From positions 248,001 through 312,000 of the forward strand of contig NZ_BAAAOK010000015.1 of assembly GCF_039530285.1 (NCBI RefSeq): a DNA stretch of 64,000 nucleotides, given 5' to 3'. This document shows positions 23,324 to 31,236 of the stretch, piece after piece. The notes under the pieces were generated by a model. The model was not told the origin of the DNA. It searched no databases and saw nothing but the letters and a program-made list of their open reading frames with translations. Position 1 is the first letter of the stretch. Every line of letters starts with the position of its first letter. The stretch comes from Actinomadura_C alba. GTDB taxonomy: Bacteria > Actinomycetota > Actinomycetes > Streptosporangiales > Streptosporangiaceae. The position numbers and the translations under genes were made by a program.

Positions 23324-24406
23324 TCACCCGCGCCGGGCGGTGGCGGCGATGGCCAGGCCGGCGAGCGCCGCCCCGGCCTCGTCGGTCACCGGCGCCGACT
23401 CGAGGGCGGCGTGGGCGTCCGCGGCGTACCGGTCGATCATCGCCTCACAGGCGTCGAGCCCGCCGGTGTCCACGATGATCGAACGCAGTTCCTCGACGCC
23501 CGCCGTGTCGAGCGCGGGATCACCGAGGCGGGCCTGGATGACCTTGGCCTGAGCAGGTGTGGCACGCTCCAGCGCGAGTGCCACCAGAACCGTCCGCTTG
23601 CCCTCGCGCAGGTCGTCACCGGCCGGCTTGCCGGTCTCGGCGGGGTCACCGAAGACGCCGAGGACGTCGTCGCGGAGCTGGAAGGCGATGCCGAGCGGCA
23701 GCCCATAACGCGCGAGCGCGGACACCGTCTTGCCGTCCGCCCCGGCCATCGCCGCGCCGAGGTGCAGAGGCCGTTCCACCGAGTACTTCGCGCTCTTGAA
23801 CTCCACGACCCGCAGTGCCCGGTCAACTGCACCGTGGCCCGGCGCCTCCGAACCTGGGGGCCGGGCACCGCGCGCCTGCGCCAGCAGGTCGAGGTACTGC
23901 CCGCACATCACCTCGGTGCGCATGAGGTCGTAGACCGCGCGCCCCCTGCGCAACGTCTCCTCGGGCAGGCCGCTGCCGTCGTACATCAGGCCCGACCAGG
24001 AGAGGCACAGATCGCCGAGCAGGATCGCCGCGCCCGCCCCGAACGACTCGGCGGAACCCGGCCACCCGGCCCGCTCGTGCATCGCCTGGAACCGGCGGTG
24101 CACGGACGGCTGGCCGCGACGGGTGTCGCTCGCGTCCATGACGTCGTCGTGGATGAGGGCACTCGCCTGCAACAGCTCCAGCGAAGCGGCCGCCGTCGCG
24201 ATCCCAGGGTCGTCCCGCCCGCCGGCGCCCCGCCAGCCCCAGTAGCAGAACGAGGGACGGAGCCGCTTGCCGCCGGTCACCAGGGCCTCCAGCGCCGCCA
24301 CCATGGGTGCCAGGTCGTCATCGATGATGAGCAGCCCTGGACGCTGCCGGTCGATGAAGGCGGAGAGGGCTTCGTCGATCTCCTTGCGGATGCGGCTGGA
24401 GCACAT
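23324..24406 (-). CDS. Polyprenyl (geranylgeranyl-type) diphosphate synthase
   Basis: 360 residues. Elongates allylic diphosphates with isopentenyl diphosphate. Motifs: GGKRLRPSFCYWGW, first Asp-rich motif LIHDDVMDASDTRRGQPSVH, GQYLDLL, KSAKYSVERPLHLGA, and second Asp-rich motif FQLRDDVLGVFGD. Phe/Leu positions before the first motif (LLQASALIHDD) suggest C20 or longer but do not settle chain length. Corresponds in position to idsA2 (Rv2173) near metF in mycobacteria. The start is decided by TACGCT-N7-ATG. Confidence 0.93.
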   Translation of the reverse strand: MCSSRIRKEIDEALSAFIDRQRPGLLIIDDDLAPMVAALEALVTGGKRLRPSFCYWGWRGAGGRDDPGIATAAASLELLQASALIHDDVMDASDTRRGQPSVHRRFQAMHERAGWPGSAESFGAGAAILLGDLCLSWSGLMYDGSGLPEETLRRGRAVYDLMRTEVMCGQYLDLLAQARGARPPGSEAPGHGAVDRALRVVEFKSAKYSVERPLHLGAAMAGADGKTVSALARYGLPLGIAFQLRDDVLGVFGDPAETGKPAGDDLREGKRTVLVALALERATPAQAKVIQARLGDPALDTAGVEELRSIIVDTGGLDACEAMIDRYAADAHAALESAPVTDEAGAALAGLAIAATARRG

Positions 24407-24413
24407 GGCCCTG

Positions 24414-24419
24414 AGCGTA
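24414..24419 (-). promoter_or_regulatory. Leaderless -10 box of the polyprenyl synthase gene
   Basis: Minus-strand TACGCT, seven bases (CAGGGCC), ATG at 24406. Confidence 0.5.
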
Positions 24420-24526
24420 TCCACCCGAATCGGGCTCAAATACGCGGGTCCGGCTGAGGTACGGACCGGCCGGGATTGAGTAGGCGGGCTCATGACCGCG
24501 GCGGCCCGGTCCACGAGGCTGCGAGC

Positions 24527-25891
24527 ATGAGCAGCGCTTCGAGACTGGCCGCCCGCACTCCCGCGACCCGTGACCGCTACGTCGACTTCCTGCGGGTGTT
24601 CTCGCTCGCCACGGTGATCGTCGGTCATTGGCTGATGGCGGTGTTCCTCGTACGGGAGGACGGCGGTGTCAGCGCGGGGAACGCGCTCGCCATCATGCCC
24701 ACCCTGCAGCCCCTCACCTGGCTGTTCCAGGTGATGCCGCTGTTCTTCTTCGTCGGCGGTTTCTCCCACGCGATCGCCCTGCGGAGGAGCGGCGGGCCCG
24801 CCGAGTTCATCCGCTCACGGGCGGCCCGGCTGCTCATCCCCACCGCCGCCTTCGGCGCGGTGTGGCTGGCGCTCGCCGCCGTCATCGAGGTGGCCGGACA
24901 CGATCGGGGCGTGCTGCGGCTCGCCACCCGTGGTGTCGCCCAGCCCCTGTGGTTCATCGGCGTCTACCTCGGGGTCGTGGCGCTCGCGCCCGTGATGATG
25001 CGGCTGCACCGTGCGTACGGGCTGCTGGTCCCCGTCGTGCTCGCGGCCGGTGTGGTCGCCGTCGACCTGACCCGGTTCGGCCTTGGGGTGACCGAGGCCG
25101 GATACCTCAACCTGCTGCTGGTCTGGACGGCGGTGCACCAGTTCGGCTTCTTCTACGCCGACGCCAGACTCGGCCGCGGGGCCGCGTGCGCTCTGGCCGG
25201 CGGGGGACTGATCGCGGTGGTGGCGCTGACGGCCTTCGGCCCCTATCCGCTCTCCATGGTCGGCATGCCGGGGGAGCGGATCTCGAACATGTCGCCCCCC
25301 ACCCTCGCGCTGATGGCACACGCGTCCTGGCTGATCGGGCTGGCGCTGCTGCTGCGCGGCCCGCTCACCCGCCTGCTGGCCAGGCCGCGGATCTGGGTCG
25401 GCGTCATCGCCGCCAACGGCCTCGCGATGACCGCGTTCCTGTGGCACCTCACCGCGCTGTTCATCGCCTGTGCCGTCCAGCTGGCCCTCGGGCTCGCGCA
25501 GCCGCCCGTCGGCAGCGTCGCCTGGTGGATTCTGCGCCCGGTCTGGCTGGGTCTCCTCGCACTCGTCACGGCCGGGCTCATCGCCCTGTTCCGCCGTGCC
25601 GACCGGCCCCGGCCGCTCGTGCCGCGGTCGGTCGGCGCCGGGCGGGCGGCGGTGGGTGTCACGCTCTGCCTCCTCGGCGTGCTCGGCTTCTCGGCCGTCG
25701 GCTTCGGCGGCGCGCTCGCCGGCCGGACCGCCGACCTGCTGGTGTTGCCGATCACCCCCGTGCGCAGCGCGCTGCTGCTGGCCGCCGGAGCGCTCCTGCT
25801 CGGACTGTTCGAGGTACGGCCCGTCGCCGCGTTCCGCGCGGGGCGAGGGGGCCCGGACCGGCCGGCGACCGGCCGTGACGACGCGCCGTGA
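24527..25891 (+). CDS. Acyltransferase-3 family integral membrane protein
   Basis: 454 residues, ATG 24527 behind GAGG. Opens with RDRYVDFLRVFSLATVIVGHW, the family signature containing the catalytic-type His (VGHWL), then RAARLLIP with the conserved Arg. Around 11-12 hydrophobic helices follow. Acyltransferase-3 proteins O-acylate lipids, glycans or antibiotics across the membrane. Substrate is not predictable. The C-terminus is an Arg/Gly-rich soluble tail. Confidence 0.9.
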   Translation: MSSASRLAARTPATRDRYVDFLRVFSLATVIVGHWLMAVFLVREDGGVSAGNALAIMPTLQPLTWLFQVMPLFFFVGGFSHAIALRRSGGPAEFIRSRAARLLIPTAAFGAVWLALAAVIEVAGHDRGVLRLATRGVAQPLWFIGVYLGVVALAPVMMRLHRAYGLLVPVVLAAGVVAVDLTRFGLGVTEAGYLNLLLVWTAVHQFGFFYADARLGRGAACALAGGGLIAVVALTAFGPYPLSMVGMPGERISNMSPPTLALMAHASWLIGLALLLRGPLTRLLARPRIWVGVIAANGLAMTAFLWHLTALFIACAVQLALGLAQPPVGSVAWWILRPVWLGLLALVTAGLIALFRRADRPRPLVPRSVGAGRAAVGVTLCLLGVLGFSAVGFGGALAGRTADLLVLPITPVRSALLLAAGALLLGLFEVRPVAAFRAGRGGPDRPATGRDDAP

Positions 25892-25999
25892 AGCCGTGCG
25901 CCGGATCGCGTCGGCGCGGCCCGATCTCGGGGGCGCGGCTGATCACATGTTCGCTGGGGCGGCTGGTCGCATGAGCGCCGCGGCCGGCGCCCGCAACGG

Positions 26000-26005
26000 T
26001 AGCCT
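26000..26005 (+). promoter_or_regulatory. Leaderless -10 box of metF
   Basis: TAGCCT, seven bases (GTCGACC), ATG 26013. Confidence 0.5.
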
Positions 26006-26012
26006 GTCGACC

Positions 26013-26936
26013 ATGAGTCCCCTGCGCCCCGACCGTGTGCCCACGATCCGCGAGCTCCTCGCGGGCGGGGGGAAAAGCTTCTCGTTCGAGTTCTTTCCGC
26101 CGAAGACCGAGAAGGGCGTCCGCGCCCTGTGGCGGACGATCCGCGAGCTCGAGGCGCTGCGGCCGACGTTCGTGTCGGTGACCTACGGGGCCGGCGGCGG
26201 CACCCGCGACAAGACGGTCGACATCGTCGAGCGGATAGCCACCGACACCACGCTCACCCCGGTGGCGCACTTCACCGCCGTCGACCACTCGGTCAGGGAA
26301 CTGCGCCACCTGATCGGTAGGTTCGCGTCGGTGGGCGTGCGCAACATGCTCGCGTTGCGCGGTGACCCGCCCGGCGACCCCCTCGGTGAGTGGGTCCGGC
26401 ATCCCGAAGGGGTCGCCTACGCCGAGGACCTGGTCCACCTGATCCGCAACTCCGGGGACTTCTGTGTCGGGGTGGCCGCGTTCCCGTACAAGCATCCGCG
26501 GTCGCCGGACGTCGAGAGCGACACCCGCTATTTCGTACGCAAATGTCGTGCGGGCGCCGATTACGCGATCACGCAGATGTTCTTCCGCGCCGAGGACTAC
26601 CTCCGGCTGCGCGACCGGGTCGCCGCACAGGGCTGCGAGACGCCGATCATCCCCGGGATCATGCCGGTCACCCAGATGAGCACGATCGAGCGGTCGGAGC
26701 AGCTGTCCGGCGCGCCGTTCCCGCCCGAGGTCGCGGCCCGCTTCGAGGCCGTCGCGGACGATCCCGAGGCGGTCCGGCGGCTCGGGATAGAGCACGCGGC
26801 TGAGCTCTGCGCACAACTGCTCGACCAGGGCGCTCCGGGCATCCACTTCATCACCTTCAACAAGTCCACGGCGACGCGCGAGGTCTACCGGTTGCTCGGC
26901 GCCGACTCCGACGCCGTCCCACCGTTGACCGTGTGA
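26013..26936 (+). CDS. metF: Methylenetetrahydrofolate reductase
   Basis: 307 residues from ATG 26013. FAD enzyme reducing methylene-THF to methyl-THF for methionine synthesis. Motifs: FSFEFFPPKTEKG with the catalytic Glu, VSVTYGAGGGTRDKTV, LALRGDPPGDP, VGVAAFPYKHP, DYAITQMFF, IPGIMPVTQM, GIHFITFNKS. It is longer at neither end than family norm. Leaderless promoter. Together with metK (44758) it belongs to methyl-group metabolism but is not linked to it in an operon. Confidence 0.95.
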   Translation: MSPLRPDRVPTIRELLAGGGKSFSFEFFPPKTEKGVRALWRTIRELEALRPTFVSVTYGAGGGTRDKTVDIVERIATDTTLTPVAHFTAVDHSVRELRHLIGRFASVGVRNMLALRGDPPGDPLGEWVRHPEGVAYAEDLVHLIRNSGDFCVGVAAFPYKHPRSPDVESDTRYFVRKCRAGADYAITQMFFRAEDYLRLRDRVAAQGCETPIIPGIMPVTQMSTIERSEQLSGAPFPPEVAARFEAVADDPEAVRRLGIEHAAELCAQLLDQGAPGIHFITFNKSTATREVYRLLGADSDAVPPLTV

Positions 26937-27029
26937 CCCATGTGACCCGTGTGACCGCGCGGCCAGGTGGCCGTTCGGCCCGAGTGGCCGTTCGGCTTGG
27001 TGTGAACGGAAGGCGGCGGCGGTCGGCGA

Positions 27030-27632
27030 TCAGCGTGCCAGCGGCAGCGGCCCGCCCATGATCGCGTAGGTCTGGGCGCCGCCCGGGAACTCGAATTCGC
27101 GCAGCAGGTCGGTCATCCCCACCGAGCCGTAGAGCCGCCTCGCCGGGGAGTCGGGGCGGTCGAGCGTCGAGAGCACGACCGTGTGCTCGGGGCGGCCGGC
27201 GCACAGGGCCGACAGAAGCCGGCGACCCAATCCCTGCCCCTGGTAGCTGGGATGCACGTGAAGTTCGGCGACCTCGAAGGCGTCACCGAGCCAGGAGTCG
27301 GCGTGCCGCTTGCCCCCCGCGTCGACCAGCGCCTGATGCACGACGTCGTGCCACCACTGGCCGGAGACGCCCCGGAAGCCGTAGGCGAATCCGGCGACGT
27401 TCCATCCGGGCTGGCGGCCGCCGAGGGCTCTCGGCAGCGGGACCGGTACGCGGCGGCGCTCGAACACGAACGCCCGGAACGCGGGATAGTCCGAATGCCG
27501 CTCCATGATCGTGTAGCGCCCGGACAGCTGCTCGGCCGGCGGTTTCATCGCGGCCGTATAGACGTCCAGCAGTGAGCCGAGGCGTTTCAGGAACGCCCGT
27601 TGGTCCACTTCACGCAGGTTCGGCTCTCTCAC
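27030..27632 (-). CDS. GNAT-family N-acetyltransferase
   Basis: 200 residues from GTG 27632, decided by the TATGCT box seven bases upstream. GNAT fold: AFEVAELHVHPSYQGQGLGRRLLSAL holds the acetyl-CoA-binding Q/RxxGxG/A (QGQGLG) and the strand-4 V-H-P; a C-terminal RRLYGSVGMTDLLREFEFPGG closes the domain. The N-terminal half (VDQRAFLKRLGSLLDVYTAAM) is an added helical piece. Substrate unknown. Confidence 0.9.
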   Translation of the reverse strand: MREPNLREVDQRAFLKRLGSLLDVYTAAMKPPAEQLSGRYTIMERHSDYPAFRAFVFERRRVPVPLPRALGGRQPGWNVAGFAYGFRGVSGQWWHDVVHQALVDAGGKRHADSWLGDAFEVAELHVHPSYQGQGLGRRLLSALCAGRPEHTVVLSTLDRPDSPARRLYGSVGMTDLLREFEFPGGAQTYAIMGGPLPLAR

Positions 27633-27639
27633 CGCCCTG

Positions 27640-27645
27640 AGCATA
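27640..27645 (-). promoter_or_regulatory. Leaderless -10 box of the GNAT gene
   Basis: Minus-strand TATGCT, seven bases (CAGGGCG), GTG at 27632. An ATG at 27644 overlaps the box itself and is unlikely to be the start. Confidence 0.5.
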
Positions 27646-27788
27646 ATCCTCGGGCCACGAGCCTGCCGCCGTGCCGTTCAGGACGCGCCGAATCCTCGAC
27701 GAGCGGTTCAGGAGACCGCGTTGATAACGCGATCGGTGGCGCTGAGGGTGTTTGTAGATGTCCCAGAGGACCGCCGGTGAGGGCCCGG

Positions 27789-28256
27789 TCAGGCGCCCAC
27801 GTCGGCCGCTTCGCCGCCGGTGAGGCGCAGCAGCTCGCCGTACGAAGTGGGGAAGATCGTGTGCGGGTGACCGGCGGCGGCCCACACCACATCCCATTTG
27901 TCCAACCAGGTGTCGACCAGAGTGCGGATCGGTCGCGGATGTCCCACCGGGGCGACGCCGCCGATCGGTTGCCCGGTCGCCTCCCGCACGAACTCGGGGG
28001 TGGCGCGCTCGACCTTCTGCGCACCCACGAGCCGGGCGACCTTCGTGGTATCGACCCGGTGCGCTCCGCTGGTGAGCACGAGGAGCGGCGCGCCGTCGGC
28101 GGAGAAGATCAGGCTGTTGGCGATCGCGCCCACCTCACAGCCCAGCTGCGCGGCCGCGGCCGCCGCGGTCGGCGCGGCCTCAGGCAGTGCCCTTACCTCG
28201 CCGGCAACCCCGCTGGCCTGCAGGAACGTGGCCACGAGCGCGGCATTCGCATGCAT
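27789..28256 (-). CDS. YbaK/EbsC-type aminoacyl-tRNA deacylase
   Basis: 155 residues from ATG 28256 with AAGGGG five nt upstream. The YbaK/ProX domain hydrolyses mischarged tRNAs such as Cys- or Ala-tRNA(Pro). Conserved: GAIANSLIFSADGAPLLVLTSG with the catalytic-type Lys region, VDTTKVARLVGAQKVERATPEFV and GQPIGGVAPVGHP. Freestanding, as usual for the family; exact tRNA specificity not predictable. Confidence 0.92.
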   Translation of the reverse strand: MHANAALVATFLQASGVAGEVRALPEAAPTAAAAAAQLGCEVGAIANSLIFSADGAPLLVLTSGAHRVDTTKVARLVGAQKVERATPEFVREATGQPIGGVAPVGHPRPIRTLVDTWLDKWDVVWAAAGHPHTIFPTSYGELLRLTGGEAADVGA

Positions 28257-28355
28257 CAAAGCCCCTTAGAGTTCAACATACGGTAACGAAGCCCTTCGGA
28301 TTGGTGATCGCCGAAGGGGTACGACCCCGGGTCGCGGGGTGCTGAAGGGATGGCG

Positions 28356-29216
28356 ATGAGCATACGGGTAAGGCTGGCAGGGGTGTTGTTCACGGGCGCG
28401 GCGGTGTTCGGCGCCGGCTGCGCCCAGACCGGGACGGCCGCGAACGCGGAGCGGAGCGTCTCGCCGCCCGTCACTTCGCCGTCCGTGAGCGCGGCGGCGG
28501 TCAGCCCGTCCACCGGCGCGCCCTCCGCGAAGGGGATTCCGGCGGGTCGATCCGCCGCACCGGCCGCTCCGACGCCCGCGCCGGTGACCGAGCGGCCGAC
28601 GATCAAGTTCGGCGAGCACAACGCGGATGTGAAGGCGCTGCAGGAGCGGCTGCGGAAGCTGCACTACGACCCGGGCGCGGCCGACGGGAAGTACGGGCAG
28701 GCCACCCAGCTGGCCCTCTTCGCCTTCCAGAAGGTCAACCGCCTCAAGCTCAACGGCACGGTCGGCGCCTCGGTGTGGAAGGCCCTGGACGCGCCCAGGA
28801 CGCCGGCGCCCCTCGTGCGCGGCGGCGCGGACGACCGGGTCGAGATCGACCTGAGCCGGCAGCTTCTCTACGTCTACCGTGACGGTGAGATCGCGCTGAT
28901 CTCGCACACCTCGTCCGGTGGCGGCTACGAGTTCTGCACGACGGACCCGGGTGCGACGTCGCAGCGTTGCCGCCACGCCGTCACCCCGACCGGCGACTAC
29001 CAGACCGGCCGGCGGGTGGAGGGCTGGGACAAGGGCCCGCTGGGCAGCCTGTACAAGCCGGTGTACTTCAACGGCGGCATCGCGGTGCACGGCTACCCCT
29101 CGGTGCCGCTGAAGCCGGTCTCGCACGGTTGTGTGCGGGTGCCCATGAGCACCGCCGACCTCTTCCAGAAGCTTGTGGGCACGGGCGTCGACGTCCACGT
29201 GCGCGGCTCCGTGTGA
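28356..29216 (+). CDS. L,D-transpeptidase with peptidoglycan-binding domain, secreted
   Basis: 286 residues from ATG 28356 (GAAGGG upstream; ATG 28350 is too close to it). A signal sequence with VFGAGCAQ resembles a lipobox, but Gly at -3 is atypical, so lipid anchoring is uncertain. A Pro/Ala/Ser linker, a PG-binding-1 domain (DVKALQERLRKLHYDPG) and a YkuD catalytic domain follow. The catalytic motif HGYPS...SHGCVRV is complete with Cys nucleophile. It should form 3-3 cross-links in peptidoglycan. A unique disulfide-like pair CTTDPGATSQRC is inserted in the domain. A strong terminator follows. Confidence 0.93.
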   Translation: MSIRVRLAGVLFTGAAVFGAGCAQTGTAANAERSVSPPVTSPSVSAAAVSPSTGAPSAKGIPAGRSAAPAAPTPAPVTERPTIKFGEHNADVKALQERLRKLHYDPGAADGKYGQATQLALFAFQKVNRLKLNGTVGASVWKALDAPRTPAPLVRGGADDRVEIDLSRQLLYVYRDGEIALISHTSSGGGYEFCTTDPGATSQRCRHAVTPTGDYQTGRRVEGWDKGPLGSLYKPVYFNGGIAVHGYPSVPLKPVSHGCVRVPMSTADLFQKLVGTGVDVHVRGSV

Positions 29217-29269
29217 GGCCGTGGCGGCGTGCCGCGGGCGGGCCGCCCGCCGCGTCGCGATGACGGCAT

Positions 29270-29301
29270 AACCGCTCCCGATACATTCCGGGAGCGGTTT
29301 T
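29270..29301 (+). terminator. Intrinsic terminator after the L,D-transpeptidase
   Basis: AACCGCTCCCG (29270-29280) and CGGGAGCGGTT (29289-29299), 8-nt loop, ending in TTTT (29298-29301). The best classical terminator of the window. Confidence 0.9.
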
Positions 29302-29400
29302 GTCATACCCGGCTGCTCTAATGGATCTACGCCGGTGACCTGGTCCGAATCCATTGTGATCAGGATTGTGATCGGCGCGGGCGACCCGAGTTCGAACGTA

Positions 29401-29431
29401 TTGACGATTCGTGGTCAGCGCGATTTACTGT
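29401..29431 (+). promoter_or_regulatory. Sigma-70-type promoter of the HEPN gene
   Basis: TTGACG (29401-29406) with TTTACT (29424-29429, 17-bp spacer) or TACTGT (29426-29431, 19-bp spacer). The SOS box follows directly, over the expected start site. Confidence 0.55.
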
Positions 29432-29439
29432 ATATGCCT

Positions 29440-29453
29440 CGAACTTGTGTTCG
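29440..29453. promoter_or_regulatory. LexA-binding SOS box
   Basis: CGAACTTGTGTTCG matches the actinobacterial and Gram-positive SOS consensus CGAACNNNNGTTCG exactly. It is part of a longer palindrome CCTCGAAC/GTTCGAGG (29437-29456). It overlaps the probable +1 of the promoter at 29401, the expected place for LexA repression. No lexA gene lies in the window. Confidence 0.8.
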
Positions 29454-29613
29454 AGGTGGCATGGGACTCGCGGACCGTGCCGGGTGCTGGTCGGGCGGAG
29501 TGAGGGGAAGCTCTTCGCCCGACCCCCCTCACCGGGCCGTGGGATCGGTGCCGTGGTGGGGCCGCCGTGTCATCAGGGCACAGGGGCGCCGCCGGCCGGA
29601 TAGGAGGCATTCA

Positions 29614-30066
29614 ATGTCCACATCGACGACCGTGCGACGACTCCCGACCCGCCGAGTCGCCCAGTCCGCGGTGACGCAGCTCCGCTCCTCGCGCCAGGGG
29701 CTCGCCGATGCCGCCGAGGCGACCTCACCGCATGTCCGTTACGTCTGCGCGCACCTCGCGGCGCTGCGCGCGGCCGCCGCCGTACTGGCCAGCCGCGAGC
29801 CGCTCGACGCGCGTCGCCGGGGGCGCCCCCGCAGCGTGTGGGTGTTGCTCCCGGACGCCGACCCGGCGCTGAGCGAGTGGGCGGCCTTCTTCGCCGCCGG
29901 TGCCGACAAGCGTGCCGCCGCCGAGGCCGGGCTCCCCCGCGCAGTGACGATGCGTGAGGCCGACGAGCTGCTGCACGACGCCGAGATCTTCGTCTCGCTG
30001 GTGGAGGAGACCCTGGGCATCCCCAGCCAGCCCACCCTTCCGCTGCCGGACTCCAGGGCCAGCTGA
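29614..30066 (+). CDS. SAV_6107-like HEPN-domain protein, SOS-controlled
   Basis: 150 residues from ATG 29614, TAGGAGG upstream. The body is helical: HVRYVCAHLAALRAAAAVLASREP, in two parts here, then ALSEWAAFFAAGADKRAAAEAG and MREADELLHDAEIFVSLVEETLG. It matches the SAV_6107 type of HEPN proteins as I recall the family. A R42-x4-H47 pair is visible in the first helix; whether it equals the HEPN RNase motif is doubtful. It ends in a Pro-rich tail. A 160-nt leader separates it from the SOS box. Function in DNA-damage response is inference. Confidence 0.7.
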   Translation: MSTSTTVRRLPTRRVAQSAVTQLRSSRQGLADAAEATSPHVRYVCAHLAALRAAAAVLASREPLDARRRGRPRSVWVLLPDADPALSEWAAFFAAGADKRAAAEAGLPRAVTMREADELLHDAEIFVSLVEETLGIPSQPTLPLPDSRAS

Positions 30067-30238
30067 GGGCGGTCCGGGCGCGGGCGGCGTGCGGGCTCAG
30101 CCCGCGTCCGCGAGCCGGGGTCGGCGAGCAGCCTGTTCGGTTTCTCCCATGCGCTCGTTCCCGGCCCGGTGTTGCAGAGGACTGGTGTTGCAGAGGATGA
30201 GCCGCGCGGCCGCACGAACCACGACGGCCGGTCGTACA

Positions 30239-30282
30239 TGCGATCTTGCAGTCGCCTCGGAGAGCGCGACTGCAAGATCGCA
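30239..30282. terminator. Perfect 17-bp inverted repeat between convergent genes
   Basis: Arms 30239-30255 and 30266-30282, loop of 10 nt. It lies between the HEPN gene and bldD, which converge, so it can terminate both. The arm contains GATCTTGCA, also in the inverted repeat at 10786-10867. The interval 30067-30303 holds nothing else I can support. Confidence 0.8.
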
Positions 30283-30303
30283 GTTCGCCGGTATGACTAC
30301 CGG

Positions 30304-30798
30304 TCAGAGGGATTCGACGGCGCGGCGTGCCTCGGCGTCGAGGATTCCCCAGTTGATCAATTCCTCGGTCAGCTCGGCCGGGGACTTGTCATAGATCACG
30401 GCAAGCGACCGAAGGTCCTCCTGCCGAATGGACAGTACCTTTCCGTTGTAGTCGCCCCGCTGGCTTTGGATCGTCGCGGCGTAGCGGGCGAGAGGACCGG
30501 CCTTGTCCTTCGGAAGCTGCTGAAGTCGCTCGAGATCGATGACGAGCTTCGGCGTTGGGCCGAGCGGGCTCGGCGCGGCACCGCCGGGCAACAACTCGGA
30601 TACCGGCACACCATAGAACTCGGCGAGCTCGGCCAGCTTCTGAACGGTGACGGCGCGGTCGCCCCGCTCGTACGAACCCACGACGACTGCCTTCCAGCGG
30701 CCACGGGACTTCTCCTCCACACCGTGCAGGGACAGCCCCTGCTGGGTGCGAATGGCGCGAAGCCTCGCGCCGAGAGCCTTTGCATATTCAGACGGCAT
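30304..30798 (-). CDS. bldD: Developmental master regulator BldD
   Basis: 164 residues. N-terminal XRE helix-turn-helix (about 8-68: LGARLRAIRTQQGLSLHGVE, VGSYERGDRAVTVQKLAELA) binds DNA. The C-terminal domain holds the cyclic di-GMP motif RxD-x8-RxxD complete: R114-G-D116 and R125-Q-E-D128, same numbering as Streptomyces coelicolor BldD. With c-di-GMP, BldD dimers repress sporulation genes. The gene stands alone, with a consensus promoter and a BldD box 150 nt upstream. Its presence suggests a differentiating actinomycete. Confidence 0.97.
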   Translation of the reverse strand: MPSEYAKALGARLRAIRTQQGLSLHGVEEKSRGRWKAVVVGSYERGDRAVTVQKLAELAEFYGVPVSELLPGGAAPSPLGPTPKLVIDLERLQQLPKDKAGPLARYAATIQSQRGDYNGKVLSIRQEDLRSLAVIYDKSPAELTEELINWGILDAEARRAVESL

Positions 30799-30944
30799 CT
30801 TTGCGGCCCCCCAGGCTCACTTTGTCGTCGTTGACGGGCCCCAGGAAACGGACCACGGAGTGTTCCACCACTCCGGACTCCCCGGGTTGCGTGCGCCTTG
30901 GCGACCAGCGGCCGGTCCCGCCGGGGGATCCATCTCCTGGGATG

Positions 30945-30960
30945 GTTACGGACAGTGACG
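30945..30960. promoter_or_regulatory. BldD box at the bldD promoter
   Basis: GTTACGGACAGTGACG on the plus strand: TTAC, five bases, GTGAC, close to the BldD consensus of inverted TNAC/GTNA half-sites. It overlaps the -10 and +1 of the bldD promoter, which fits autorepression as known in Streptomyces. Confidence 0.6.
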
Positions 30961-30986
30961 GTAAAACGGTGACGCCGATAGGTCAA
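30958..30986 (-). promoter_or_regulatory. bldD promoter, -35 and -10
   Basis: Minus-strand TTGACC (30981-30986), 17-bp spacer, TACCGT (30958-30963). Gives a ~150-nt 5' leader to ATG 30798. Confidence 0.7.
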
Positions 30987-31204
30987 GCCGATTGGAAAAA
31001 AGTGATCGAACCGGTCGAGGCCGGTCGCCGGTGTCCGCACCGGTCAACCCGCCTGTGAGCCCCCTCGCGCAAGGGGTCCCGCGAGCGGGCCGGGGCCGGC
31101 CGCCGGCGTCCGGTGTGACCCCTCTCACCTGCCAAGACTCTCGTCACGCCGAGTGCCGAGGACAGGCGGAGGCTGCTACCGTGAGGTGAACCATCGTCCT
31201 TTAA

Positions 31205-31231
31205 GACCCGTCCCGTGAGGCGGGAAAGGAG
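31205..31231 (+). promoter_or_regulatory. PyrR-binding RNA hairpin over the pyrR ribosome site
   Basis: GACCCGTCCCGTGAGGCGGG then AAAGGAG. The stem TCCCG/CGGGA carries loop TGAGG, matching the GTGAGGC-type loop bound by PyrR. AAAGGAG at its 3' edge is the ribosome site, so repression is likely translational, as reported for mycobacterial PyrR. A TACCGT -10 lies at 31177-31182. Confidence 0.7.
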
Positions 31232-31236
31232 TTTCT

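Noticed and set aside
29385..29410. GAGTTCGAACGTA as a tRNA T-arm
   Set aside because: No acceptor stem, D-arm or anticodon arm around it.
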